Shown piece by piece: positions 1-5,742 of a stretch of DNA of 8,650 bases. The position numbers and the translations under genes are program-made. The notes under the pieces were generated by a model that was not told the origin of the DNA, did not search any database, and saw nothing but the letters and a program-made list of their open reading frames with translations. Position 1 is the first letter of the stretch. The number at the start of each line of letters is the position of its first letter. Location of the stretch: positions 1 through 8,650 of the forward strand of contig JBLKOW010000041.1 of assembly GCA_047603135.1 (NCBI GenBank), in the 5' to 3' direction. Source of the stretch: JACJVV01 sp047603135. GTDB taxonomy: Archaea > Nanobdellota > Nanobdellia > Woesearchaeales > JACJVV01.

Positions 1-87
1 ATATAAAAATTAATATTTCCATAAGAAATAGCGCAGGCATACTAAATGGGACATATATTTTAGTACATTCTTTCTTTTAAAACGAAG

Positions 88-134
88 TATTTAAATACTA
101 GTCTCCTATTTTGATTTATAAATAGCTCGGGGGT
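88..134 (+). promoter_or_regulatory. tbp promoter region: two palindromic TATA-like boxes and a Shine-Dalgarno
   Basis: TATTTAAATA (88-97) is a self-complementary TATA box preceded by CGAAG, which could serve as a BRE. A start site about 26 bp downstream of its centre falls near 119 and gives a leader of roughly 20 nt. That leader holds GGGGGT (129-134), six bases before the ATG, a plausible Shine-Dalgarno. A second palindromic TATA-like element, ATTTATAAAT (114-123), lies over the predicted start site. It could be an alternative promoter or a site for TBP itself. Box positions are read directly; start site and function are inferred. Confidence 0.6.
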
Positions 135-140
135 ATCTTT

Positions 141-701
141 ATGACAAAACCAGAACCTAAAAACATCAGGATTGTAAATATTGTTGTTTCTACTTCATTT
201 GAAAAGGCAATTCCACTTGAACGAATGGCAGCTACGCTTTCAAACACTGAATATAATCCTGAACAATTTCCTGGATTAGTAATTCGTATTAAAGAACCAA
301 AAACCTCTGCACTTATTTTCTCGTCAGGAAAAATTGTATGTACTGGTGCACGCACAATGGATGAAGTTAATGAATCCATTAAGCAAATTATTAAGAGTTT
401 AGAAAAAATTAACGTAAAAATAACAGTTAAACCAGTTATAACTATTCAAAATATTGTTGCATCAGGCGAAATTAGCATGATTTTAAACTTAAATGAATTA
501 GCTATGAAGCTAGAAAATACAGAATATGAGCCAGAACAATTCCCTGGATTAGTATACAAGCTTCGTGATTGTCAAGCAACATTCTTATTATTTAGTAATG
601 GTAAGATTGTCTGCACTGGAACAAAGTCTAATGAAGACATTGACGTTGCAGTTGACAAATTAATTGAAAATTTAAAGAAAGTGACCGGAAAAAAGCGATA
701 A
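141..701 (+). CDS. tbp: TATA-box binding protein (TBP)
   Basis: General transcription factor that binds and bends the TATA box, then recruits TFB and RNA polymerase. The 186-residue protein is two TBP repeats (about 8-92 and 99-182) with no N-terminal domain, the usual archaeal form. Each repeat carries the FPGL motif (F43, F134) and the FS-x-GK motif (F60, F151), which supply the four DNA-intercalating phenylalanines. The minor-groove asparagines are N12 and N104. The ATG at 141 is preceded by GGGGGT. The C-terminal tail is short and basic (GKKR), not the acidic tail found in some archaeal TBPs. The gene stands alone, followed by a 148-bp gap with a hairpin and a separate mcm promoter. The two promoter-proximal TATA palindromes make autoregulation possible. 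Family assignment is secure. Confidence 0.98.
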   Translation: MTKPEPKNIRIVNIVVSTSFEKAIPLERMAATLSNTEYNPEQFPGLVIRIKEPKTSALIFSSGKIVCTGARTMDEVNESIKQIIKSLEKINVKITVKPVITIQNIVASGEISMILNLNELAMKLENTEYEPEQFPGLVYKLRDCQATFLLFSNGKIVCTGTKSNEDIDVAVDKLIENLKKVTGKKR

Positions 702-732
702 GTCGTTACAATACGTAATGGTTTATGATACT

Positions 733-771
733 ATTTTGATCATTTTTGGGTGCAAAACCAAAAATCAAAAT
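733..771. repeat. Inverted repeat between tbp and mcm, possible tbp 3' element
   Basis: ATTTTGA (733-739) and TTTTTGG (743-749) pair with CCAAAAA (758-764) and TCAAAAT (765-771). This makes a 14-bp stem with a 3-nt bulge (740-742) and an 8-nt loop (750-757). It begins about 30 nt after the tbp stop and ends about 45 nt before the mcm TATA box. It could shape the tbp transcript end or act as a protein site. Archaeal termination relies mainly on T-rich tracts, so calling it a terminator is only inference. No flanking direct repeat was seen. Confidence 0.45.
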
Positions 772-817
772 TGCTTTGTTCAAACACTTTTCTCAATGGA
801 CATTTATGAATTAAACA

Positions 818-827
818 TTTTTATAGT
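818..827 (+). promoter_or_regulatory. mcm TATA box, leaderless-type promoter
   Basis: TTTTTATAGT is centred about 28 bp before the mcm ATG at 850, so transcription should begin at or next to the start codon. No Shine-Dalgarno is visible in the bases before the ATG, which fits a leaderless mRNA. Confidence 0.6.
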
Positions 828-849
828 AGTGTAAACTCTGTGATACAAA

Positions 850-2856
850 ATGGATATACAAGAACAAATTCAAACCCTGCAAGAGTTTTTGCAGAAGAAT
901 TACTATACTCAGCTTCTTGAACAGATACGAAAAGGCGATAAATCTCTTATTGTTGATTTTGCAAAACTTGCTCAGTTTAATCCAGAGATGGCAGATATTC
1001 TCATTGAACAGCCTGAAGATACACTAAAAGCATGTGAAATAGCAGTTGAACAGTTTGATTTACCTTCTAAACCAAAGGGATTTACTATCCGTTTCAATAA
1101 TTTACCTCCTTCTCAAAAAGTATTTTTGCGTAATATTCGAAGTAATCATTTAGGAAAATTGTTGTGGTTTGAGGGAACAGTTCGTCAAAAGTCAGATGTT
1201 CGTCCTCAAGTAACTTCTGCACGTTTTGAGTGTCCTTCATGTGGTAATATTATTCCTGTACTGCAACTTGACAGCCAATTTAAAGAGCCATCTAAATGTG
1301 GTTGTGGTCGCAAGGGAAAATTTATTTTAGTTTCAAAAGAGTTAATTGATGCGCAGCGTTTAAAGCTTGAAGAATTGCCAGATGATCTTGAGGGGGGTGC
1401 ACAGCCAAAACGTGTTGATGTTTTTTTAAAGAATGATTTAGTATCTCCTTTAAGTGAAAAATTAACAAGTCCTGGTGCATCAATTAAACTTGCAGGAGTT
1501 GTTAAAGAGATTCCTATTATTACGCGTTCAGGAAGTAAAAGTACTGTGTTTGATTTACTGATTGAAGGAAATTCAATCACTGCAATTCAGGAAGATTATA
1601 CTGATTTAAAAATTTCTAAAGAAGATATTGAAGAAATAAAAAAACTCGCTAAAGATCCTTTACTTCATAAAAAAATGGTTAATTCTGTAGCGCCAAGTAT
1701 TTATGGTCATACACTCATTAAAGAAGCTCTTGTTTTGCAATTAATGGGTGGAGTGCGTAAAATGCGAAATGATGGAGTAACTACGCGAGGAGATATTCAC
1801 GTTCTGTTAGTAGGGGATCCTGGTTCTGGTAAATCACAAATGATTCGTAGAATGTCTCAAGTAGCCCCTAAATCAAAATATGTTTCAGGAAAAGGTGCAT
1901 CAGGGGCAGGGTTAACTGCATCGGTTGTTAAAGATGAATTTTTATCGGGTTGGGCACTAGAGGCAGGAGCACTTGTTCTTGCAAACAAAGGTATGTGTTG
2001 TATTGATGAGCTTGATAAAATGACTACCGAGGATACAAGTGCGATGCACGAGGCTCTTGAGCAACAAACTGTTACTATCTCTAAAGCTAATATTCAAGCA
2101 ACGTTGCAGTCGCAAGCAACAGTTCTTGCTGCTGCAAACCCTAAATTTGGGCGTTTTGATCCTTATTCTACAATTGCAGATCAAATTACCCTTCCAGTCA
2201 CATTAATTAATCGTTTCGACCTTATTTTTCCTGTGCGTGATATGCCTGAAGAGAAAAAAGATGATCAATTAGCATCATTTATTTTACGTGTTCACCAAAA
2301 TCAAACAGTTGCAGATCCTCCTATTGAAACAGAAATGCTTAGGAAGTATGTTGCTTATGCGCGTCAAAATATTTTTCCCGTTCTTACAGATTCTGCAATT
2401 GAGGAAATTAAAAATTATTATTTACAAATGCGCAGTTCTGGTACAACAAAATCCGTTCCTATTAGTGCACGTCAGCTTGAAGGTTTGGTAAGATTATCCG
2501 AGGCAAATGCACGTCTTAGATTATCCGATAAAGTAACGCGTACAGATGCTAAAAGTGCTGTTGAACTAGTCCACCATTGTCTTAAATTAATTGCATTTGA
2601 TGAAGAAACAGGAACATTTGATGTTGACCGAATTGCAACCGATACTCCGTCATCAAAGCGCAATAAAATAATAACTGTTAAAGAAATTATCACTGAATTA
2701 GAAGGTAAAGTGGGTAAAACAATCCCTCTTGAAGACATTGAAAATCTTGCTAAAGAAAAGGGCATGAGTGAAACAGAATTAACCGAACTTATTGATAAAT
2801 TGAAACGTTCGGGTGATATTTTTGAGCCAAAACGTGGTTATATTCAAAAAATTTAA
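850..2856 (+). CDS. mcm: Replicative DNA helicase MCM
   Basis: Hexameric 3'-5' helicase that unwinds DNA at the archaeal replication fork. The protein has 668 residues, normal for archaeal MCM, with no intein. In order: N-terminal A domain (about 1-110); zinc site C128-x2-C131 with C150-x-C152; OB-fold region to about 250; AAA+ core with Walker A GDPGSGKS (322-329), Walker B D386-E387, sensor-1 N430 and arginine-finger R455 in NRFD; and a C-terminal winged helix (about 605-668). NRFD replaces the more usual SRFD, with the arginine kept. The start is fixed by an in-frame TGA at 841-843 and a TATA box at leaderless distance. The OB-fold gene follows after 26 bp without a clear promoter, so the two are probably co-transcribed. 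All catalytic residues expected for an active ATPase are present. Confidence 0.98.
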   Translation: MDIQEQIQTLQEFLQKNYYTQLLEQIRKGDKSLIVDFAKLAQFNPEMADILIEQPEDTLKACEIAVEQFDLPSKPKGFTIRFNNLPPSQKVFLRNIRSNHLGKLLWFEGTVRQKSDVRPQVTSARFECPSCGNIIPVLQLDSQFKEPSKCGCGRKGKFILVSKELIDAQRLKLEELPDDLEGGAQPKRVDVFLKNDLVSPLSEKLTSPGASIKLAGVVKEIPIITRSGSKSTVFDLLIEGNSITAIQEDYTDLKISKEDIEEIKKLAKDPLLHKKMVNSVAPSIYGHTLIKEALVLQLMGGVRKMRNDGVTTRGDIHVLLVGDPGSGKSQMIRRMSQVAPKSKYVSGKGASGAGLTASVVKDEFLSGWALEAGALVLANKGMCCIDELDKMTTEDTSAMHEALEQQTVTISKANIQATLQSQATVLAAANPKFGRFDPYSTIADQITLPVTLINRFDLIFPVRDMPEEKKDDQLASFILRVHQNQTVADPPIETEMLRKYVAYARQNIFPVLTDSAIEEIKNYYLQMRSSGTTKSVPISARQLEGLVRLSEANARLRLSDKVTRTDAKSAVELVHHCLKLIAFDEETGTFDVDRIATDTPSSKRNKIITVKEIITELEGKVGKTIPLEDIENLAKEKGMSETELTELIDKLKRSGDIFEPKRGYIQKI

Positions 2857-2882
2857 AATAGTGAGCCTATATTCACATTAAA

Positions 2883-3650
2883 ATGGAAATTCCTCAAAAA
2901 GATACACAAAATCCCTCTGAGTCAAATGCTCAAAGTTCGTCTATAAATCAATCTAATTATTCATCGAATAATTCTGCTCAAGGAAATCAACAAACTATTG
3001 AGCGTCAAACTGCCAAAATTTGTGCGATTAGTGAATTACAAACGGGAACGTATGTAAAGCAAGAAGGCTGGGATCCAAATTACATTAAAACGCGCAAAGG
3101 AGAAGCAATTTCAAGAGTTAATTTAGTTGGTGTGGTGGTTACTGTTCCTGAATCAACTCAATCTGTTTTCATTGATGATGGTACTGGTCGAATTGAAATT
3201 CGTACGTACGAAAATGATAGTCTTTTTACAGGATTAACAATTGGAGATATAGTTATTGTTATTGGCAGACCGCGAGAGTACAATGGAGATATTTTTGTTA
3301 ATGCTGAATCTATTCGAAAGATAACTAATAAAGGTTGGCTTGAATACCGTAAAAAAGAAATTCAACTCAAAAATATACTGATGCCTGATGTCGCAGAAGT
3401 GAAAAGTGATATCCCTGAGACGATTGCGACGCCAAGCACTTCAGCAGTTAGTAGTGAAGAGGTTAGTGATGATGAACTTGATGAAGTTGATCGTGTTCTA
3501 GTTAAAGTAAAAGAGCTTGATACGGGAACTGGCTGTGAGTTACAACAACTATATGAAATACTTCCCGAAGCAGAAGGGATTATGAATCGTTTATTAAGTA
3601 ACGGCGATGTGTATGAGATTTCTCCTGGAAAAGTAAAAGTTTTAGAATAA
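2883..3650 (+). CDS. RPA32-like single-stranded DNA-binding protein (OB fold plus winged helix)
   Basis: Likely a single-stranded DNA-binding replication factor. The 255-residue protein has three parts: a disordered Ser/Asn/Gln-rich N-terminus (1-42); one OB fold (about 46-150) with the typical strand VFIDDGTGRIEIR (95-107) and the GDIVIVIGRP turn (121-130); and, after an acidic linker (about 170-203), a C-terminal winged-helix-like domain (about 203-255). This order matches eukaryotic RPA32/Rpa2 and archaeal RPA2-type proteins. The gene lies 26 bp behind mcm, which supports a replication role. No good Shine-Dalgarno precedes the ATG; a weak GTGA lies 19 bp upstream. The OB fold is secure. 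RPA2-like identity rests on domain order and context, and a tRNA- or RNA-binding OB protein is less likely. No partner RPA subunit is visible in the window. Confidence 0.85.
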   Translation: MEIPQKDTQNPSESNAQSSSINQSNYSSNNSAQGNQQTIERQTAKICAISELQTGTYVKQEGWDPNYIKTRKGEAISRVNLVGVVVTVPESTQSVFIDDGTGRIEIRTYENDSLFTGLTIGDIVIVIGRPREYNGDIFVNAESIRKITNKGWLEYRKKEIQLKNILMPDVAEVKSDIPETIATPSTSAVSSEEVSDDELDEVDRVLVKVKELDTGTGCELQQLYEILPEAEGIMNRLLSNGDVYEISPGKVKVLE

Positions 3651-3674
3651 TATTTTCATAGCAAATATATAATT

Positions 3675-3797
3675 CTAATAGTAGTATTCAGAAAGAAAAG
3701 AATCGTAATCAAAAATAATTTCTGCCAAGTAGAAAAGAGGGTGGTGAGGCATATCAGGATAGTACCAATCTGCCCAACAGTGACGTTGTAAGTATGT
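3675..3797 (-). other. Unexplained open frame in a convergent gap, possible gene remnant
   Basis: Forty sense codons run on the minus strand between an in-frame TAA (3798-3800) and a TAG (3675-3677). The only in-frame ATG is at 3750-3752, giving 25 residues beginning MPHHPLFYLAEIIF. The translation is rich in aromatic and acidic residues. There is no Shine-Dalgarno before that ATG and no clear TATA box at the right distance. It lies 38 bp downstream of the spoIIM-like stop. It may be the tail of a decayed gene or chance. No function is proposed. The rest of the gap (3651-3837) shows nothing recognisable. Confidence 0.2.
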
Positions 3798-3837
3798 TTA
3801 ATTTTTCATTAAACTCAATATTGAATAACACAGATTT

Positions 3838-4710
3838 TTAACTAATACATACAGTACTTAAGTATTGCAGTGAAATATAAACTTCAATAAGCATTGATAT
3901 AAAGAGAATTCCTATGGCAATAATAATGAGTGTAGCTGCATCAACGACAATTTTTTCAAATTTTTCTGAGCCAAAGTGATATTTAATGAGTGCAACTGAC
4001 ATAATTCCTCCTGCAAGCGCTGCAATAAAATATGCTGCAATTTCAGGGATACCATGAATCATGTACCTGACAAGTGAACAACCAGATGCAAATATATACC
4101 CACTTCCTGTATTTGCTGCAAGGACGCTCATTGCATAATTACTTAATGCAAGTCCAATCACTGATGCATTCCATGTGAGAATAAAGATGGCTCCTGCTCC
4201 ATAGATAAACGAAAATAATATACAAAAAATCATTACCTTTAGATTATTTTCAAAAATAATAATACCTAGTTCAGTTGTGCTTCGTTGCAAAGAATCCTCT
4301 GTTACTTTAGCATTAATTTGTTGAATGGTGGTACTTTGCACTTCAAAAACAACATGTGATTCCATCCCCATAATACCAGTTGTTGAAATAACGATATGCC
4401 AAAACATAAAACAAACAGTCATGCCCATAAATAAAAAAAGAAAAAAATAAAGTGCGCGAGAATGTTGTTTTAATAAACTACGCTCATCAGCTTTATCGTC
4501 AAGATCTTTTTCTTCCTCATAAATCATTGTTTTGTAAAAAAGTGGAACAAAAAAGAGTGTTGTTAAGAAAACAATAGAAAGTGATGAATGTTGTGGAAAA
4601 ATATAATGTGCTAAAAATATAGCTATAGTAGTCAATCCAAATGCTAAAAAGAATGTAATCCATGGCCGTTTCTCAGCGCTTTCAGGACTCATAATTGATT
4701 CAAAAACCAT
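3838..4710 (-). CDS. Stage II sporulation protein M (SpoIIM/DUF95) family membrane protein
   Basis: Integral membrane protein of 290 residues. I see about six hydrophobic segments: 17-37, 43-60, 86-108, 157-178, 219-243 and 255-281, with a charged loop at 64-84. The segment NNLKV (155-159) and the motif HGIPE (219-223) are characteristic of the SpoIIM/DUF95 family. In Bacillus, SpoIIM works with SpoIID and SpoIIP in septal peptidoglycan remodelling. Archaea lack that wall and do not sporulate, so the role here is unknown; a membrane-shaping or transport role is conjecture. No signal peptide is evident beyond the first membrane segment. The ATG sits about 26 bp after a TATA box, so the gene should be leaderless and transcribed separately from endA upstream. 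A MITE-like insertion lies just upstream of that promoter. Confidence 0.85.
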   Translation of the reverse strand: MVFESIMSPESAEKRPWITFFLAFGLTTIAIFLAHYIFPQHSSLSIVFLTTLFFVPLFYKTMIYEEEKDLDDKADERSLLKQHSRALYFFLFLFMGMTVCFMFWHIVISTTGIMGMESHVVFEVQSTTIQQINAKVTEDSLQRSTTELGIIIFENNLKVMIFCILFSFIYGAGAIFILTWNASVIGLALSNYAMSVLAANTGSGYIFASGCSLVRYMIHGIPEIAAYFIAALAGGIMSVALIKYHFGSEKFEKIVVDAATLIIIAIGILFISMLIEVYISLQYLSTVCIS

Positions 4711-4730
4711 ACAACATCTTGCACTACTAT

Positions 4731-4740
4731 GTTTATATGT
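4731..4740 (-). promoter_or_regulatory. spoIIM-like gene TATA box
   Basis: On the minus strand this reads ACATATAAAC, preceded by an A-rich stretch that could be the BRE. Its centre is about 26 bp upstream of the ATG at 4710, and no Shine-Dalgarno is seen, so a leaderless transcript is predicted. The inserted palindrome begins 14 bp upstream of the box, with its left flanking repeat ending the region where TFB would bind. Confidence 0.6.
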
Positions 4741-4745
4741 TTTTT

Positions 4746-4753
4746 GTTTAGTT
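4746..4753. repeat. Left 8-bp target-site duplication of the MITE
   Basis: GTTTAGTT, identical to 4844-4851 and directly adjoining the left terminal inverted repeat. Confidence 0.7.
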
Positions 4754-4843
4754 GTAAGTAAAAAGTCTGCTTTGCCCTGTGAGGCGATATGTTTCTTGAC
4801 AAAGAAACATATATTCGCCGTGCAAGCTTGACTTTTTACCTAC
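4754..4843. mobile_element. MITE-like 90-bp near-palindrome
   Basis: The ends are 14-bp terminal inverted repeats with one mismatch: GTAAGTAAAAAGTC (4754-4767) and GACTTTTTACCTAC (4830-4843). Inside, GCTTTGC (4769-4775) pairs with GCAAGC (4822-4827), GGCG (4783-4786) with CGCC (4816-4819), and ATATGTTTCTT (4787-4797) with AAGAAACATAT (4802-4812) around a GACA loop. The element is bounded exactly by the 8-bp direct repeat GTTTAGTT on each side. It encodes no protein. Terminal inverted repeats plus an exactly abutting duplication are the structural definition of a MITE mobilised in trans by a transposase. The parent family is unknown and no transposase is in the window. Removing the element and one repeat leaves a 51-bp endA-spoIIM spacer, close to other spacers here. 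Confidence 0.75.
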
Positions 4844-4851
4844 GTTTAGTT
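4844..4851. repeat. Right 8-bp target-site duplication of the MITE
   Basis: GTTTAGTT, identical to 4746-4753 and directly adjoining the right terminal inverted repeat. It ends eight bases before the endA stop codon, so the insertion left endA intact. Confidence 0.7.
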
Positions 4852-4859
4852 TAGTTAAT

Positions 4860-5576
4860 TTATGGACGCATCCATTTTACTTCATAATACGTAACAGAAT
4901 TCTCTTCATCAACAATACCTATTAACAGTCGTTTCTTAGTAGAATGTGCAACACGATTCTTTGCAGCAAATTCATACCATGTTGATGCAGTTGTTTCTTT
5001 AACGGGGTAAACTATCCATCGTGCATGATCTTCCCCTGGTTTTACTCCTTTTTCATACACACGAAAATCAGCTCCAAATTTAAGTGCTGTTTTAATAATA
5101 TACCCTCTATTTCTAAAATCTTTATATACAACATACCGTGTCCAAAAACCTTTCTCTCGTTTCAAACACATATTAAGGAACGTTTCTTTCGTTAATTCAG
5201 TACTGCGTGAAAAAACAGTGATTTTTTCTTTTTCAAAAAGATAATATGCTTCTATGAGGGTCAGTTGCACCCTTCCATCCTCAAGTAATGCACCATATCT
5301 ATTATGTTCATATAAATCTCTGGCTTCTTGTGAACATTCAGTATGAACTTCACATTCAATAATGCGTGCAGGAATTCCAGGTTGCTTTCCTTGAGGTAGT
5401 GGTTTTACATTTCTCTGCATTATTTTCTTAGAATGTGCAGAGGTCTTTTTTTGTTTTTTCTGAGCGCGTACTTGCGTTATTTGTTTATTTTTTTTTGTAT
5501 TACTCTTACGAGCACTAGAAGATTGCTGTGTAGATTTTTTTCGCACTACATTTTTTAGTGTTTTTCGAGGACTCAT
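4860..5576 (-). CDS. endA: tRNA-splicing endonuclease EndA, with long basic N-terminal tail
   Basis: Cuts introns from tRNA (and other RNAs) at bulge-helix-bulge structures. The protein has 238 residues. The N-terminal endonuclease domain is at about 72-135 (with YGALLEDGRVQLTLIEAYYL at 94-113) and the catalytic domain at about 140-236. The catalytic triad is Y174, H184 and K215, with the same spacing (10 and 31 residues) as the known archaeal enzymes. One catalytic and one structural N domain in a single copy fits the homotetrameric class, which is usually about 180 residues. The extra length is a Lys/Arg/Ser/Gln-rich, probably disordered tail (1-68) without acidic residues. The minus-strand ATG at 5576 is preceded by GGTGA nine bases upstream. 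The gene is divergent from rnz; its 3' end is followed closely by the MITE-like element. Confidence 0.96.
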   Translation of the reverse strand: MSPRKTLKNVVRKKSTQQSSSARKSNTKKNKQITQVRAQKKQKKTSAHSKKIMQRNVKPLPQGKQPGIPARIIECEVHTECSQEARDLYEHNRYGALLEDGRVQLTLIEAYYLFEKEKITVFSRSTELTKETFLNMCLKREKGFWTRYVVYKDFRNRGYIIKTALKFGADFRVYEKGVKPGEDHARWIVYPVKETTASTWYEFAAKNRVAHSTKKRLLIGIVDEENSVTYYEVKWMRP

Positions 5577-5585
5577 TGGTTATTT

Positions 5586-5590
5586 TCACC
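5586..5590 (-). promoter_or_regulatory. endA Shine-Dalgarno
   Basis: GGTGA on the minus strand, nine bases before the ATG, supports the chosen start and implies a leader. The upstream TATA box is not resolved: a CATATACA-type element at about 5611-5620 and an AT-rich TTAATT at 5623-5628 are both candidates. Confidence 0.6.
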
Positions 5591-5701
5591 TAGTACATAT
5601 CCTATATGATTGTATATGTCAATTAATTTTCATACACTATGTATTTTGTATAATGGAATAAACAACCACTACACATATCTTACACACTTTAGTCAGATAT
5701 T

Positions 5702-5724
5702 TCTTTATAAACTTTTTTAAATAA
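5702..5724 (+). promoter_or_regulatory. rnz promoter, two possible TATA boxes
   Basis: TTTATAAAC (from about 5704) and TTTTTTAAATA (5713-5723) are both TATA-like. The downstream one is centred about 25 bp before the ATG at 5743 and would give a leaderless mRNA. The upstream one would start transcription near 5733 and include GAGG (5737-5740), which is only two bases from the ATG and so a poor Shine-Dalgarno. The region is shared with divergent endA. Confidence 0.5.
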
Positions 5725-5742
5725 CGAATCATCATCGAGGAT

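Noticed and set aside
40..65. Inverted repeat TACTAAA/TTTAGTA upstream of tbp
   Set aside because: Seven AT-rich pairs with a 12-base loop, too far from the promoter and too likely by chance.
702..849. Replication origin next to mcm
   Set aside because: No origin recognition box-like repeats, no cdc6/orc1 gene and no AT-rich unwinding tract flanked by repeats; the spacer holds only a hairpin and a promoter.
1231..1305. Unusual zinc site in MCM (C-x2-C then C-x-C)
   Set aside because: The CxCG second half is common in archaeal MCM proteins, so it is not noteworthy.
2288..2491. Alternative-frame readings inside mcm and rnz on both strands
   Set aside because: They overlap strongly conserved coding sequence, have low-complexity residues and no ribosome sites.
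2861..2876. GTGA/TCAC palindrome between mcm and the OB-fold gene as an operator or terminator
   Set aside because: Only four pairs; the 26-bp spacer more likely joins two co-transcribed genes.
3720..3800. Possible box C/D guide RNA or tRNA in the gap after the OB-fold gene
   Set aside because: No RTGATGA/CTGA pair at proper spacing, no T-arm sequence and no cloverleaf could be built.
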